A stretch of DNA of 64,000 nt from Terriglobia bacterium (lineage in GTDB: Bacteria > Acidobacteriota > Terriglobia > Terriglobales > SCQP01): contig JAJPKR010000042.1 of assembly GCA_021323595.1 (NCBI GenBank), positions 1-64,000 of the forward strand, read 5' to 3'. The notes beneath the pieces were generated by a model. It had not been told where the DNA came from. It worked only from the letters and a program-made list of their open reading frames with translations, and ran no database searches. Shown here piece after piece: positions 50,629 through 57,166 of this stretch. Position 1 is the stretch's first letter, and the number at the start of each line of letters is the position of its first letter. The translations under genes and the position numbers were made by a program.

Positions 50629-52605
50629 ATGATCCAAGGCTACGTCTCGGTCCCCATCGAACGCTTCGGCGGCCTCGTGACCAGTTGGCCGGAAGCGATG
50701 CTGGACGTTTCGCTCGCCTCGCGCGCAGAAAACGTTCGCTTCACCCAGAGCGAAGTCGGCAGCCGCGAAGGCCTCACGCGCATCGCCGCGCTAGGCGCGC
50801 CGGTGCAAGGCCTGGGCGAATTCGTGCCCGCCGGCGGCAGTACCACCCCGGTCGCCTTCGATGCCAACGGCAAGCTCTGGCTGGAGCAGCCCGCCGGCTC
50901 CGGCGTCTTTGTCGCCGCCGTCAACGGCCTGGTGACGCCGCCCGCGGGCGCGCGCATGCGGGCCGCGGCCGCCTACGGCCGCCTCTACGCCGCCTTCGGC
51001 GACGGCCGCCAGGGCGTCGGCGCCCCGGCTGCGTTCGACGGCACGAACCTTGATCCCGTCACCACCGCAGCCCCCGCTACGCCGCCGCAGCCGCAGGACT
51101 CCATCAACGCCGGCAACGTCGCCGCCGGACAGCGCTACGTCGTCGTCCTGTTCAAGACCCGCGCCGGCTCGCTCACCGCGCCCAGCCCGCCCTCCAGTTG
51201 GACCGCCGCCGGCGGCAAGCAAGCCCTGATCGGCAACTTGCCCATCGGCCCCAGCAATGTCGTCGCCCGCATCGTGGCCTTCACCGTAGCCGGCGGGTCC
51301 AGCGATGGTCCGTACTTCTATATCGGCGAATCGCAGAGCGTTAACGGCGTTTCCGAAACCGCCACCGTGATCGACGACAATTCCACCACCTCCGCCACCT
51401 TCAACTTCGACGACGCCTTCCTGAGTTCCTCGATCGATGTCACCGATCAGTTCCGCGCTATCCCGCTGCCCGAGGAATCCGGCGTCTTCTACTCGGCGCT
51501 GACGCAGCGCATGGTGTGGTGGGGCGAGCCCGGTCAGCCGAGCCTGGTTCGCTTCAGCCAGCCGCAGGACGCCGGCACGTATTACGGCGACACCGGATTC
51601 CTGCTCGTCTCCGATGGCGATGGCCAGGCGGTGACCGCGGTCTTCGAGCTGCGCGATCAGCTCTTCGTCGCGAAGCAAGATTCCCTCTACGTGGTCACGC
51701 CCAATGACGGCGACCCGGCCGCCTGGGACGTGCTGCCGGTCACCAACAAAATCGGCATCGCCGGCGCCGATGCTTTGGATCTCGGCAACGGCTTCGCCGT
51801 CTTCGCGCATCCCAGCGGTGCTTACTACTTCGACGGCAGCCAGCCGCAATGGATCTCCGACGAACTCGCCGGCGCGTCCGCCGATCACCCCGGCTTCTGG
51901 CAGCGCATCAACTGGGCCGCCGCCGGCCCCTGGGTCGCGATCGACGTTAACGCCAAGGAGGCGCGCTTCGGCGTCGCCCTCGACCAAGCCGGCGCGCCCA
52001 GCCACATTCTCAAGCTCAATTACATGGATGGCTGGGACCGCTCGTTCCGCTTCTCCGCCTTCACCGGCCGCTATCACTACTTCCCCGGCCGCCGCTGGTC
52101 GCTCGACACCATCGCCGCCCAGGTTGCGCGCCTCCTCGATCGTCCGGGGGCGAGCTTGCCGCTTACCGCCGACCGCACCCTCGCCGCCCGCCAGCTCGTG
52201 CTCGGCTCCGGCGCCGCCGAGGGTGATCTTGTCTTCGTGGATCCCAACGCGACCAGCGATATGGCCGCCCCGATCGCCAGCGTGCTCGAACTGGGTGCGG
52301 TCTCGAGCGCCGAGCAGACACGCATGCAGCGGCAAGGCGTGGAATTGCTGGGCCTGATTCAGATTCGCGCGCGCGGCGCCGGTTCCCTGCAAGTCGAAGC
52401 CGGCGCCGGCGGCGCCGGTTGGCGCCCGCTCGCCGCCGTGCCGCTCCAAGACGAAGCTTCGCGCGACGCTCAAGCCTTCGGCGGCGTCGCCGGCGAGGCC
52501 GTGCGCCTGCGCTTGCGCTCGGCGGGCGGCGCCTGGCGCTTGCTCGCCGCCTATGCTTTCATGCGGCCTCTTTGGCCGCTGCGTCCCCTCGCGCCCGGCG
52601 CCTGA
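50629..52605 (+). CDS. Large tail-hub/stabilisation-type phage protein
   Basis: 658 residues. The beginning 'SVPIERFGGLVTSWPEAMLDVSLASRAENVRFTQSEVGSREGLTRI' is characteristic of phage proteins that read like a propeller (repeated 'GLGEFVP..', 'VAFDANGKLWLEQ'). The central part has 'FRAIPLPEESGVFYSALTQRMVWWGEPGQPSLVRFSQPQDAGTYYG' and 'ELRDQLFVAKQDSLYVVT', recalling tail-stabilisation or tail-hub proteins of podoviruses. The C-terminal part is Ala/Arg-rich. No signal peptide is present. The functional name is an inference from fold style and order. Confidence 0.77.
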   Translation: MIQGYVSVPIERFGGLVTSWPEAMLDVSLASRAENVRFTQSEVGSREGLTRIAALGAPVQGLGEFVPAGGSTTPVAFDANGKLWLEQPAGSGVFVAAVNGLVTPPAGARMRAAAAYGRLYAAFGDGRQGVGAPAAFDGTNLDPVTTAAPATPPQPQDSINAGNVAAGQRYVVVLFKTRAGSLTAPSPPSSWTAAGGKQALIGNLPIGPSNVVARIVAFTVAGGSSDGPYFYIGESQSVNGVSETATVIDDNSTTSATFNFDDAFLSSSIDVTDQFRAIPLPEESGVFYSALTQRMVWWGEPGQPSLVRFSQPQDAGTYYGDTGFLLVSDGDGQAVTAVFELRDQLFVAKQDSLYVVTPNDGDPAAWDVLPVTNKIGIAGADALDLGNGFAVFAHPSGAYYFDGSQPQWISDELAGASADHPGFWQRINWAAAGPWVAIDVNAKEARFGVALDQAGAPSHILKLNYMDGWDRSFRFSAFTGRYHYFPGRRWSLDTIAAQVARLLDRPGASLPLTADRTLAARQLVLGSGAAEGDLVFVDPNATSDMAAPIASVLELGAVSSAEQTRMQRQGVELLGLIQIRARGAGSLQVEAGAGGAGWRPLAAVPLQDEASRDAQAFGGVAGEAVRLRLRSAGGAWRLLAAYAFMRPLWPLRPLAPGA

Positions 52606-52617
52606 GGCCTAATCCCG

Positions 52618-53088
52618 ATGCCCGTTTCTCGCGGCTGGATCAACCAGCTCCTTCAGCCCAACCCCGTCGCCTGGCGCGCCACGACCGACTTGGCGAACCA
52701 CGCCGATGCCATGGAGAAATCCCTGGGCTTGGCTATCGTCAGCGGCCAGCAAACCAATGGCGCCGTTCTGCCGCCGCCGCCCGCGCCGGATAGCTGGACC
52801 ATCCTCGCCGCCAACGGGCATTTTGTCGCGACCATCGCGCCGCCCAGCGGCGTTTGGGTGCAATACGAATTGCAAAGTGCCACGGATCGGAATTTCGATG
52901 CCAATTCCAACGTCTCAACTTACACTTTGGGCCTCGGCGCCGCGTCGCTCGACGTCGTGGATCCCGGTGTCACCAAATTCTGGAGGGCGCGTTGGCGCAG
53001 CTTAGGCTCTTCCTGGAGCGGTTGGCGCGACTATGCCACCGCTTCCGGCGTCAGCGCGCTGTCGAGCGGCGCGCTCAAGACGAGCTAG
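52618..53088 (+). CDS. Phage tail protein with an FN3-like half
   Basis: 156 residues. The N-terminal 55 residues are helical ('VAWRATTDLANHADAMEKSLGLAI'); the second half (about 60-150) resembles an FN3 domain ('SWTILAANGHFVATIAPPSGVWVQYELQSATDRNF' and 'VTKFWRARWRSLGSSWSGWRDY'). It probably extends the tail or fibre. It lies 12 bases after the tail-hub gene. Confidence 0.76.
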   Translation: MPVSRGWINQLLQPNPVAWRATTDLANHADAMEKSLGLAIVSGQQTNGAVLPPPPAPDSWTILAANGHFVATIAPPSGVWVQYELQSATDRNFDANSNVSTYTLGLGAASLDVVDPGVTKFWRARWRSLGSSWSGWRDYATASGVSALSSGALKTS

Positions 53089-53156
53089 CGCCGCCTTCGA
53101 CGCCCGCCCCGCGCATCGGCGCGCCGCGCCGCCCGCAGCCCGCCGAGATCACCGCC

Positions 53157-53498
53157 TTGCGGGCCACGCACCGTCGGCAATGCGCCGCCTTGGGCTGCAG
53201 CTACGACTTTCCCGACTTCGCGGGCGACCCGTCCTATCGCGTGCTCATGCTCGGCGATGGCGCGGCCCTGGTGGTCAAGGCGACCCATGAAGCCTTCGTG
53301 ATCGCCGCTTCGCCGCCGCCGTTTCTCGCGCTGCTGGCCGCGCGCGACGCCGTCGCCGCGCGCCTCAAGCAGGCGGGCGTGGATGAGCTGCATGCATGGA
53401 CGCCGCCGGGGCTGGAGGGCCGCATGCGCCGTCTGATGCGCGCGCTGGGATTTCGCGATTGCAGCCCCGGCTGGCACGCCTGGTACCGCGAACTTTGA
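53157..53498 (+). CDS. GNAT-like phage protein (start uncertain)
   Basis: About 113 residues if TTG 53157 is used; no ATG or GTG is well placed after the previous stop at 53088, so the true start may be non-canonical and further upstream. The core 'YRVLMLGDGAALVVKATHEAFVIA' and 'AARLKQAGVDELHAWTPPGLEGRMRRLMRALGFRD' resembles the short acetyltransferase-like proteins that sit among head and tail genes of many podoviruses. It ends just before a 6-base hairpin (CAAGCC/GGCTTG, 53500-53520). Confidence 0.62.
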   Translation: MRATHRRQCAALGCSYDFPDFAGDPSYRVLMLGDGAALVVKATHEAFVIAASPPPFLALLAARDAVAARLKQAGVDELHAWTPPGLEGRMRRLMRALGFRDCSPGWHAWYREL

Positions 53499-53567
53499 CC
53501 AAGCCCGCGTCATCGGCTTGCCCTCGGCGCCCTGCCGCCGGCGCAAACGATGACCCGAGAGCCGGAA

Positions 53568-53598
53568 ACCGTCAACGGTCAACCTACAACCGTTAACC
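53568..53598 (+). repeat. Heptamer-periodic tract 5
   Basis: Units ACCGTCA, ACGGTCA, ACCTACA, ACCGTTA, ACC. It runs straight into the AAGGAG ribosome site of the gene at 53611. Confidence 0.75.
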
Positions 53599-53610
53599 AA
53601 GGAGCTCGAA

Positions 53611-54186
53611 ATGGCACGAGGAGATAAAAACATCTATCAACAGCAACAGCAAGCCGCTTACAAGCAGGCGCAAAGCCTGGCGCAGCAGGCGGCCCAAAAC
53701 CAGCAAAACTTGCTCGGTGCGGTCGCGCCCATGTATGAGCAGGAATATCAGCAGCCCGGCTACTCGCCGCAGGAACAGCAAGCGATGCGCCAGGCCGCCG
53801 GCGGTGCATTGGCCGGCGCCATGGGCGCCGCCCGCAGCCGCTTGCTCGCTCAAGCCGCGCGAACCGGCAACGCCGCCGGCGTGATTCCCGCCGAAGAGCA
53901 GTTGGCGCGCGAGCAAGGCGAAATGAACAGCCAGGCCCTGGGCAACCTCGAGCAAGCCTTCGGCAATGCCCGCATCGCCGGCCAGCAGGCCGCCATGCGC
54001 GGCTTGAGCGGCCTCTATTCCGCCTCCAGCCAGCCACTCGGCATCGGCATGGGCGCCGAATCCAGCCTCATCGGCGACCAAGCCCGCCTGGCCGCGCAGC
54101 CCTCGTTCTGGAGTCAAGTCGCCGGCCGCGCGCTGGGCGGTCTCACCGGCCTGCTGAACTTCGGCCGTGGCGGAGGCGCCCGATGA
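53611..54186 (+). CDS. Gln/Ala-rich helical phage protein (ejection- or tail-type)
   Basis: 191 residues. The first 60 are Gln-rich ('IYQQQQQAAYKQAQSLAQQAAQNQQNLL'). The middle has Ala/Gly-rich helices ('GGALAGAMGAARSRLLAQAARTGNAAGVIPAEEQLAREQGEMN'). The end is Gly/Leu-rich and possibly membrane-active ('ALGGLTGLLNFGRGGG'). Such proteins are typical internal-virion or ejection components, by composition. AAGGAG precedes the ATG. It overlaps the next gene by ATGA. Confidence 0.78.
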   Translation: MARGDKNIYQQQQQAAYKQAQSLAQQAAQNQQNLLGAVAPMYEQEYQQPGYSPQEQQAMRQAAGGALAGAMGAARSRLLAQAARTGNAAGVIPAEEQLAREQGEMNSQALGNLEQAFGNARIAGQQAAMRGLSGLYSASSQPLGIGMGAESSLIGDQARLAAQPSFWSQVAGRALGGLTGLLNFGRGGGAR

Positions 54187-54524
54187 GCCTCCTCGACGCC
54201 ATCGCCTTGCGGTCCTTGATCCCGCGCCTTGCCGGCCTTGGCGACGACCGGTTTCCCCGGCTCCGCGCATCGTCGGGCGGATGTCCACCCCTCGAGCAAG
54301 CGCTCTTGCTGCGCCTCGCGGCCGCATTCCGCACGCCGAGCGACTGGCCGCAGCCGCCGGAACTCGCCGGCGTCGATGCCTCGGTCCAGGTTCCCAACGC
54401 CTTGCAGCCGATGTCCGGCGAATTCGCCGCCGGCCGCGAAGTCGCTGACGGCCAGCCTAGCTTCTTCGGATTCCGTTTGGCCGGCCTCCCGCCGCGAGCT
54501 CAGTCGCGCGGCAGGTATTTCTGA
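54183..54524 (+). CDS. Phage-block protein, unknown, last gene with clear coupling
   Basis: 113 residues starting MSLLDAIALRSLIPRL, with 'LEQALLLRLAAAFRTPSDWPQPPELAGVD' and a C-terminal 'FFGFRLAGLPPRAQSRGRYF'. No family is recognised. Its last codons and stop lie inside a 15-base direct repeat, so the C-terminus may have been altered by a duplication or rearrangement. Confidence 0.7.
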   Translation: MSLLDAIALRSLIPRLAGLGDDRFPRLRASSGGCPPLEQALLLRLAAAFRTPSDWPQPPELAGVDASVQVPNALQPMSGEFAAGREVADGQPSFFGFRLAGLPPRAQSRGRYF

Positions 54525-54537
54525 GCTCAGTCGCGCG
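54496..54537 (+). repeat. 15-base direct repeat at the right edge of the phage-like block
   Basis: GAGCTCAGTCGCGCG occurs at 54496-54510 and again at 54523-54537. The TGA of the preceding gene overlaps the second copy. It may mark a duplication or junction. Confidence 0.8.
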
Positions 54538-54557
54538 TGCCGGCCCCTATTCTGTGC

Positions 54558-54576
54558 GGTCTGATCGACTCAGACC
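54558..54576 (+). terminator. Hairpin closing the phage-like block
   Basis: GGTCTGA (54558-54564) and TCAGACC (54570-54576), a perfect 7-base stem with a 5-base loop, in an AT-richer stretch (54540-54720) like the one at the left edge. No T-run follows. Confidence 0.45.
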
Positions 54577-54718
54577 AGAACACCCAGTCAGTACTCCAAA
54601 GAGGCTCTACCGTTCCGCCCCGCAATAGACATACCTACTTCGGCCAACTTTTCCACTCTCGCCGGCATCTCAGTCTTTAGGGGCCCCACTAAAGGCCCGT
54701 CGCAGACCCGGAAGGCCT

Positions 54719-54943
54719 ATGACTCCATCCGCGCTTCGTCTTTCGCTCCACGGCCTGGCCGCCGCCGCCCTCGGCGGCGCCGCCACCGCCCTCGGGCAAA
54801 TTTTGCTCGCTCCCGGCGATTTCCACTGGGACGCCGCCAGCCTTCATCGTTATGCCGCCGCGGCGGCGGGCGGAGCGGTGATCGCCGTGCTCGCCTATTT
54901 CCGCCAGAGCCCGCTCCCGCCCGCCGCGGCCGAAAAACCCTGA
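54719..54943 (+). CDS. Two-helix membrane protein (holin-like by size)
   Basis: 74 residues with two hydrophobic helices ('LHGLAAAALGGAATALGQILLA' and 'YAAAAAGGAVIAVLAYF') and a short Pro-rich polar tail. Size and topology suit a class II holin. It is 194 bases from the last coupled phage gene and far from the lysin at 37.2 kb, so it may belong to either the phage block or the chromosome. Confidence 0.66.
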   Translation: MTPSALRLSLHGLAAAALGGAATALGQILLAPGDFHWDAASLHRYAAAAAGGAVIAVLAYFRQSPLPPAAAEKP

Positions 54944-55003
54944 CGCCGCTAACTTTCGGGCCCGCGGCGGTGTCTATAAAATGGGTGGTAGGCGAGGCGG
55001 CGC

Positions 55004-55486
55004 ATGCCGGTGGGCTGGCGTCGCGCGGGAGGTGCTCGATTGCGCTTTTGGGCGTTGCTGGCTCTGAAGCTGGCCGCAATTGCTGCGGTAACCGCCGGCG
55101 TCTGGCTGGCCATTGAGACCGTCCTGCCGCCGCATCCGGGCGGCCTGCTCTCCGGCTCCCCCCGCTTGGGCGTGGACCTAACCTACACCCTGGCCGTCTT
55201 TTGTCTCGGCCTCGCCGCCGCAGCTTTGCTTGGCCTCTGTGCCTGGGATCAGCGCTATCGCTGCCGCACCTGCGCGCGGCGTCTGCGCATGCCCGTGGCA
55301 GAGGGCGTTTTGAGTTCCGTGATGCTCGGCGGCGTCCCTCATACCGAGTACATCTGCACCTTCGGCCACGGCAAGCTCTATGTCCCCGATGTCCATACCA
55401 CCTACCGCCCCGCCAAGTGGACGCGTTACCCCACGCTCTGGGACGACCTGATGCGAGCGGAAGCACTCGCCCACCAGCGCCATTGA
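55004..55486 (+). CDS. Membrane protein with a CxxC motif, unknown
   Basis: 160 residues. Two transmembrane helices ('FWALLALKLAAIAAVTAGVWLAIE' and 'LTYTLAVFCLGLAAAALLGLCAW') precede a soluble domain with 'RCRTCARRLRMP' and a later 'CTFGHGKLYVPD', which may bind zinc through Cys and His. No family is recognised. It is probably the first chromosomal gene after the phage-like block. Confidence 0.74.
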   Translation: MPVGWRRAGGARLRFWALLALKLAAIAAVTAGVWLAIETVLPPHPGGLLSGSPRLGVDLTYTLAVFCLGLAAAALLGLCAWDQRYRCRTCARRLRMPVAEGVLSSVMLGGVPHTEYICTFGHGKLYVPDVHTTYRPAKWTRYPTLWDDLMRAEALAHQRH

Positions 55487-55664
55487 CGATGACGCGCCGT
55501 TCCTTTGGCCCTGCCGTGAGGTCCGAGCCCGAGTCCTCCGCTCAATGCCATCGGTAAGCCGTCCAACCGCCGGCGCCAACCGTTGGCGGCATCAGCTTGC
55601 CAGCCCGTTATCCCCCGGGGTATAAAGGCTTTGAGTCCTCTGCGAGTCGTTCATCAAGGAAACC

Positions 55665-56027
55665 ATGCAAAGATCTGTCCGTCTTCTCGGCGTCGTGCTT
55701 TTGATCGCCCTGGCCGCCAGCCTGGCCTTCGCCGCCAAGTCCAATGCCGATTGCAAAGCCGCGCAAGACACTTTCCAAGACAAGTGCTCGATGTGCCATG
55801 CTCCCGACGGCAAGGGCTACGCCGCTATCCATACGCCCGACTTCACCGACCCGAAATGGCAGGCCGCGCACAAGGACGCCGAGCTGGAGGAGGCCATCGC
55901 CAACGGCAAGCGCGACGAGGGCGAAATGCCCGCCTTTAAGGACCAGCTCACGAAGGCGCAGATCGACTCGCTCGTGACCTGCGTCGTGCGCGGCTTCGGC
56001 AAGTCCAAGCCACGCGCTCGCAAATGA
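55665..56027 (+). CDS. Class I cytochrome c, periplasmic
   Basis: 120 residues. A signal peptide (LLGVVLLIALAASLAFA) is followed by the haem motif CSMCH (Cys41, Cys44, His45), with axial Met88 in 'EGEMPAF'. The mature domain of about 95 residues is normal for small single-haem cytochromes that carry electrons in the periplasm. Its stop overlaps the next start (ATGA), an odd pairing with a cytoplasmic oxidoreductase. Confidence 0.9.
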   Translation: MQRSVRLLGVVLLIALAASLAFAAKSNADCKAAQDTFQDKCSMCHAPDGKGYAAIHTPDFTDPKWQAAHKDAELEEAIANGKRDEGEMPAFKDQLTKAQIDSLVTCVVRGFGKSKPRARK

Positions 56028-57166
56028 GCCGCGGCGCGCCCGCGCCCTCGCGGACCGTGGGCATCGGCATCGTGGGCTCGCGCTTTATCGCGCGCGCCCA
56101 TGCCGAGTCGCTCCGCCGCTTCGTGCCCGCCGCCCGCCTCGTCGCCGTCGCCTCCCCCACCCAGGCACACCGCGACGAGTTCGCGCGCGAGTTCGCCGTT
56201 CCCCATGCCTGCGCCGACTATCGCGAATTGCTCGCCGATCGCGACGTTGACGCGGTGATCATCGGAGCACCCAACATCTGGCACGCGCGCATGGCGCTGG
56301 ATGCGGCCGCCGCCGGCAAGCACGTCATCATCGAGAAGCCGCTAGCCGTCACCCTCGACGAGGCTGATCGCATGATCGCCGCCTGCGCCGAGGCCGGCGT
56401 GAAGCTGATGTACGCGGAGAATCTCGTCTTCGCGCCCAAATACGAGCGGGCGCGCCGGTTGATCGAAGAGGGCGCGCTCGGCCGTCTCTATCTCGTCAAG
56501 CAGCTCGAGAAGCACTCCGGCCCCCACGCCGCTTGGTTCTGGGATGTGGACCAGGCCGGCGGCGGCGTCCTCATGGACATGGGCTGCCACGGCATCGAGT
56601 TCGCGCGCTGGCTGTACGGCAAGCCGCCGCTCGCCGCCGTCACCGCCCACTGCGCCACCGTGCGCCACGCCGAGCGCACTCGCGGCGACGACAACTGCAT
56701 CGTCCTGCTCGAGTTCGAGGACGGCGGCCTGGCGCTGATCGACGACAGTTGGGCCTTCTTCGGCGGCATGGATGATCGCGCCGAGCTCTATGGCACCGAG
56801 GGCTCGGTGCAGTGCGACGTCGTCCACGGCATCGCCATGAAGACCTACAGCAACGTCGGCTACGGCTATGCCATGGAAAAGGCCGCCAGCACCAAGGGCT
56901 ACACCTTCACCATCTTCGAGGAAGGCTGGAACTACGGCTTCCCCCAGGAACTGGCCCATTTCGTGGACTGCATCCGCTTCGATCGCGCGCCGCGCGAATC
57001 CGGCGAAGACGGCCGCGAAGTGCTGCGCATCATGTTCGCCGCCTACGAGTCCGCCGCGACCGGCCGCCGCATCGAGATGAAGGGCTATAAGCCGCGCTTC
57101 CCTTCCCGGCCCGTCGAAAGCTGGCTCCGGCGCCCGAACGCGTCCGGCGCGGCGTTGTCGTCCTAG
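56024..57166 (+). CDS. Gfo/Idh/MocA family oxidoreductase
   Basis: 380 residues. The N-terminal Rossmann fold has 'GIGIVGSRFIARAHAESLRR' and 'HVIIEKPLAVTLDEADRMI' (the EKP motif with its Lys). The C-terminal alpha/beta domain has 'GGGVLMDMGCHGIEFARWLYG', where Asp and His form the active site. It is an NAD(P)-dependent sugar or inositol-type dehydrogenase with unknown substrate. Its stop and that of the convergent ligase gene share a CTAG. Confidence 0.92.
   Translation: MSRGAPAPSRTVGIGIVGSRFIARAHAESLRRFVPAARLVAVASPTQAHRDEFAREFAVPHACADYRELLADRDVDAVIIGAPNIWHARMALDAAAAGKHVIIEKPLAVTLDEADRMIAACAEAGVKLMYAENLVFAPKYERARRLIEEGALGRLYLVKQLEKHSGPHAAWFWDVDQAGGGVLMDMGCHGIEFARWLYGKPPLAAVTAHCATVRHAERTRGDDNCIVLLEFEDGGLALIDDSWAFFGGMDDRAELYGTEGSVQCDVVHGIAMKTYSNVGYGYAMEKAASTKGYTFTIFEEGWNYGFPQELAHFVDCIRFDRAPRESGEDGREVLRIMFAAYESAATGRRIEMKGYKPRFPSRPVESWLRRPNASGAALSS

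Noticed and set aside
50791-52473. A 560-codon minus-strand frame inside the tail-hub region
   Set aside because: It is antisense to a coherent structural gene, and all neighbours run on the plus strand.
35298-54943. Interpretation as a tailocin or contractile injection system
   Set aside because: Portal, scaffold and capsid genes are present, and no sheath, tube, baseplate or tape-measure gene was seen.
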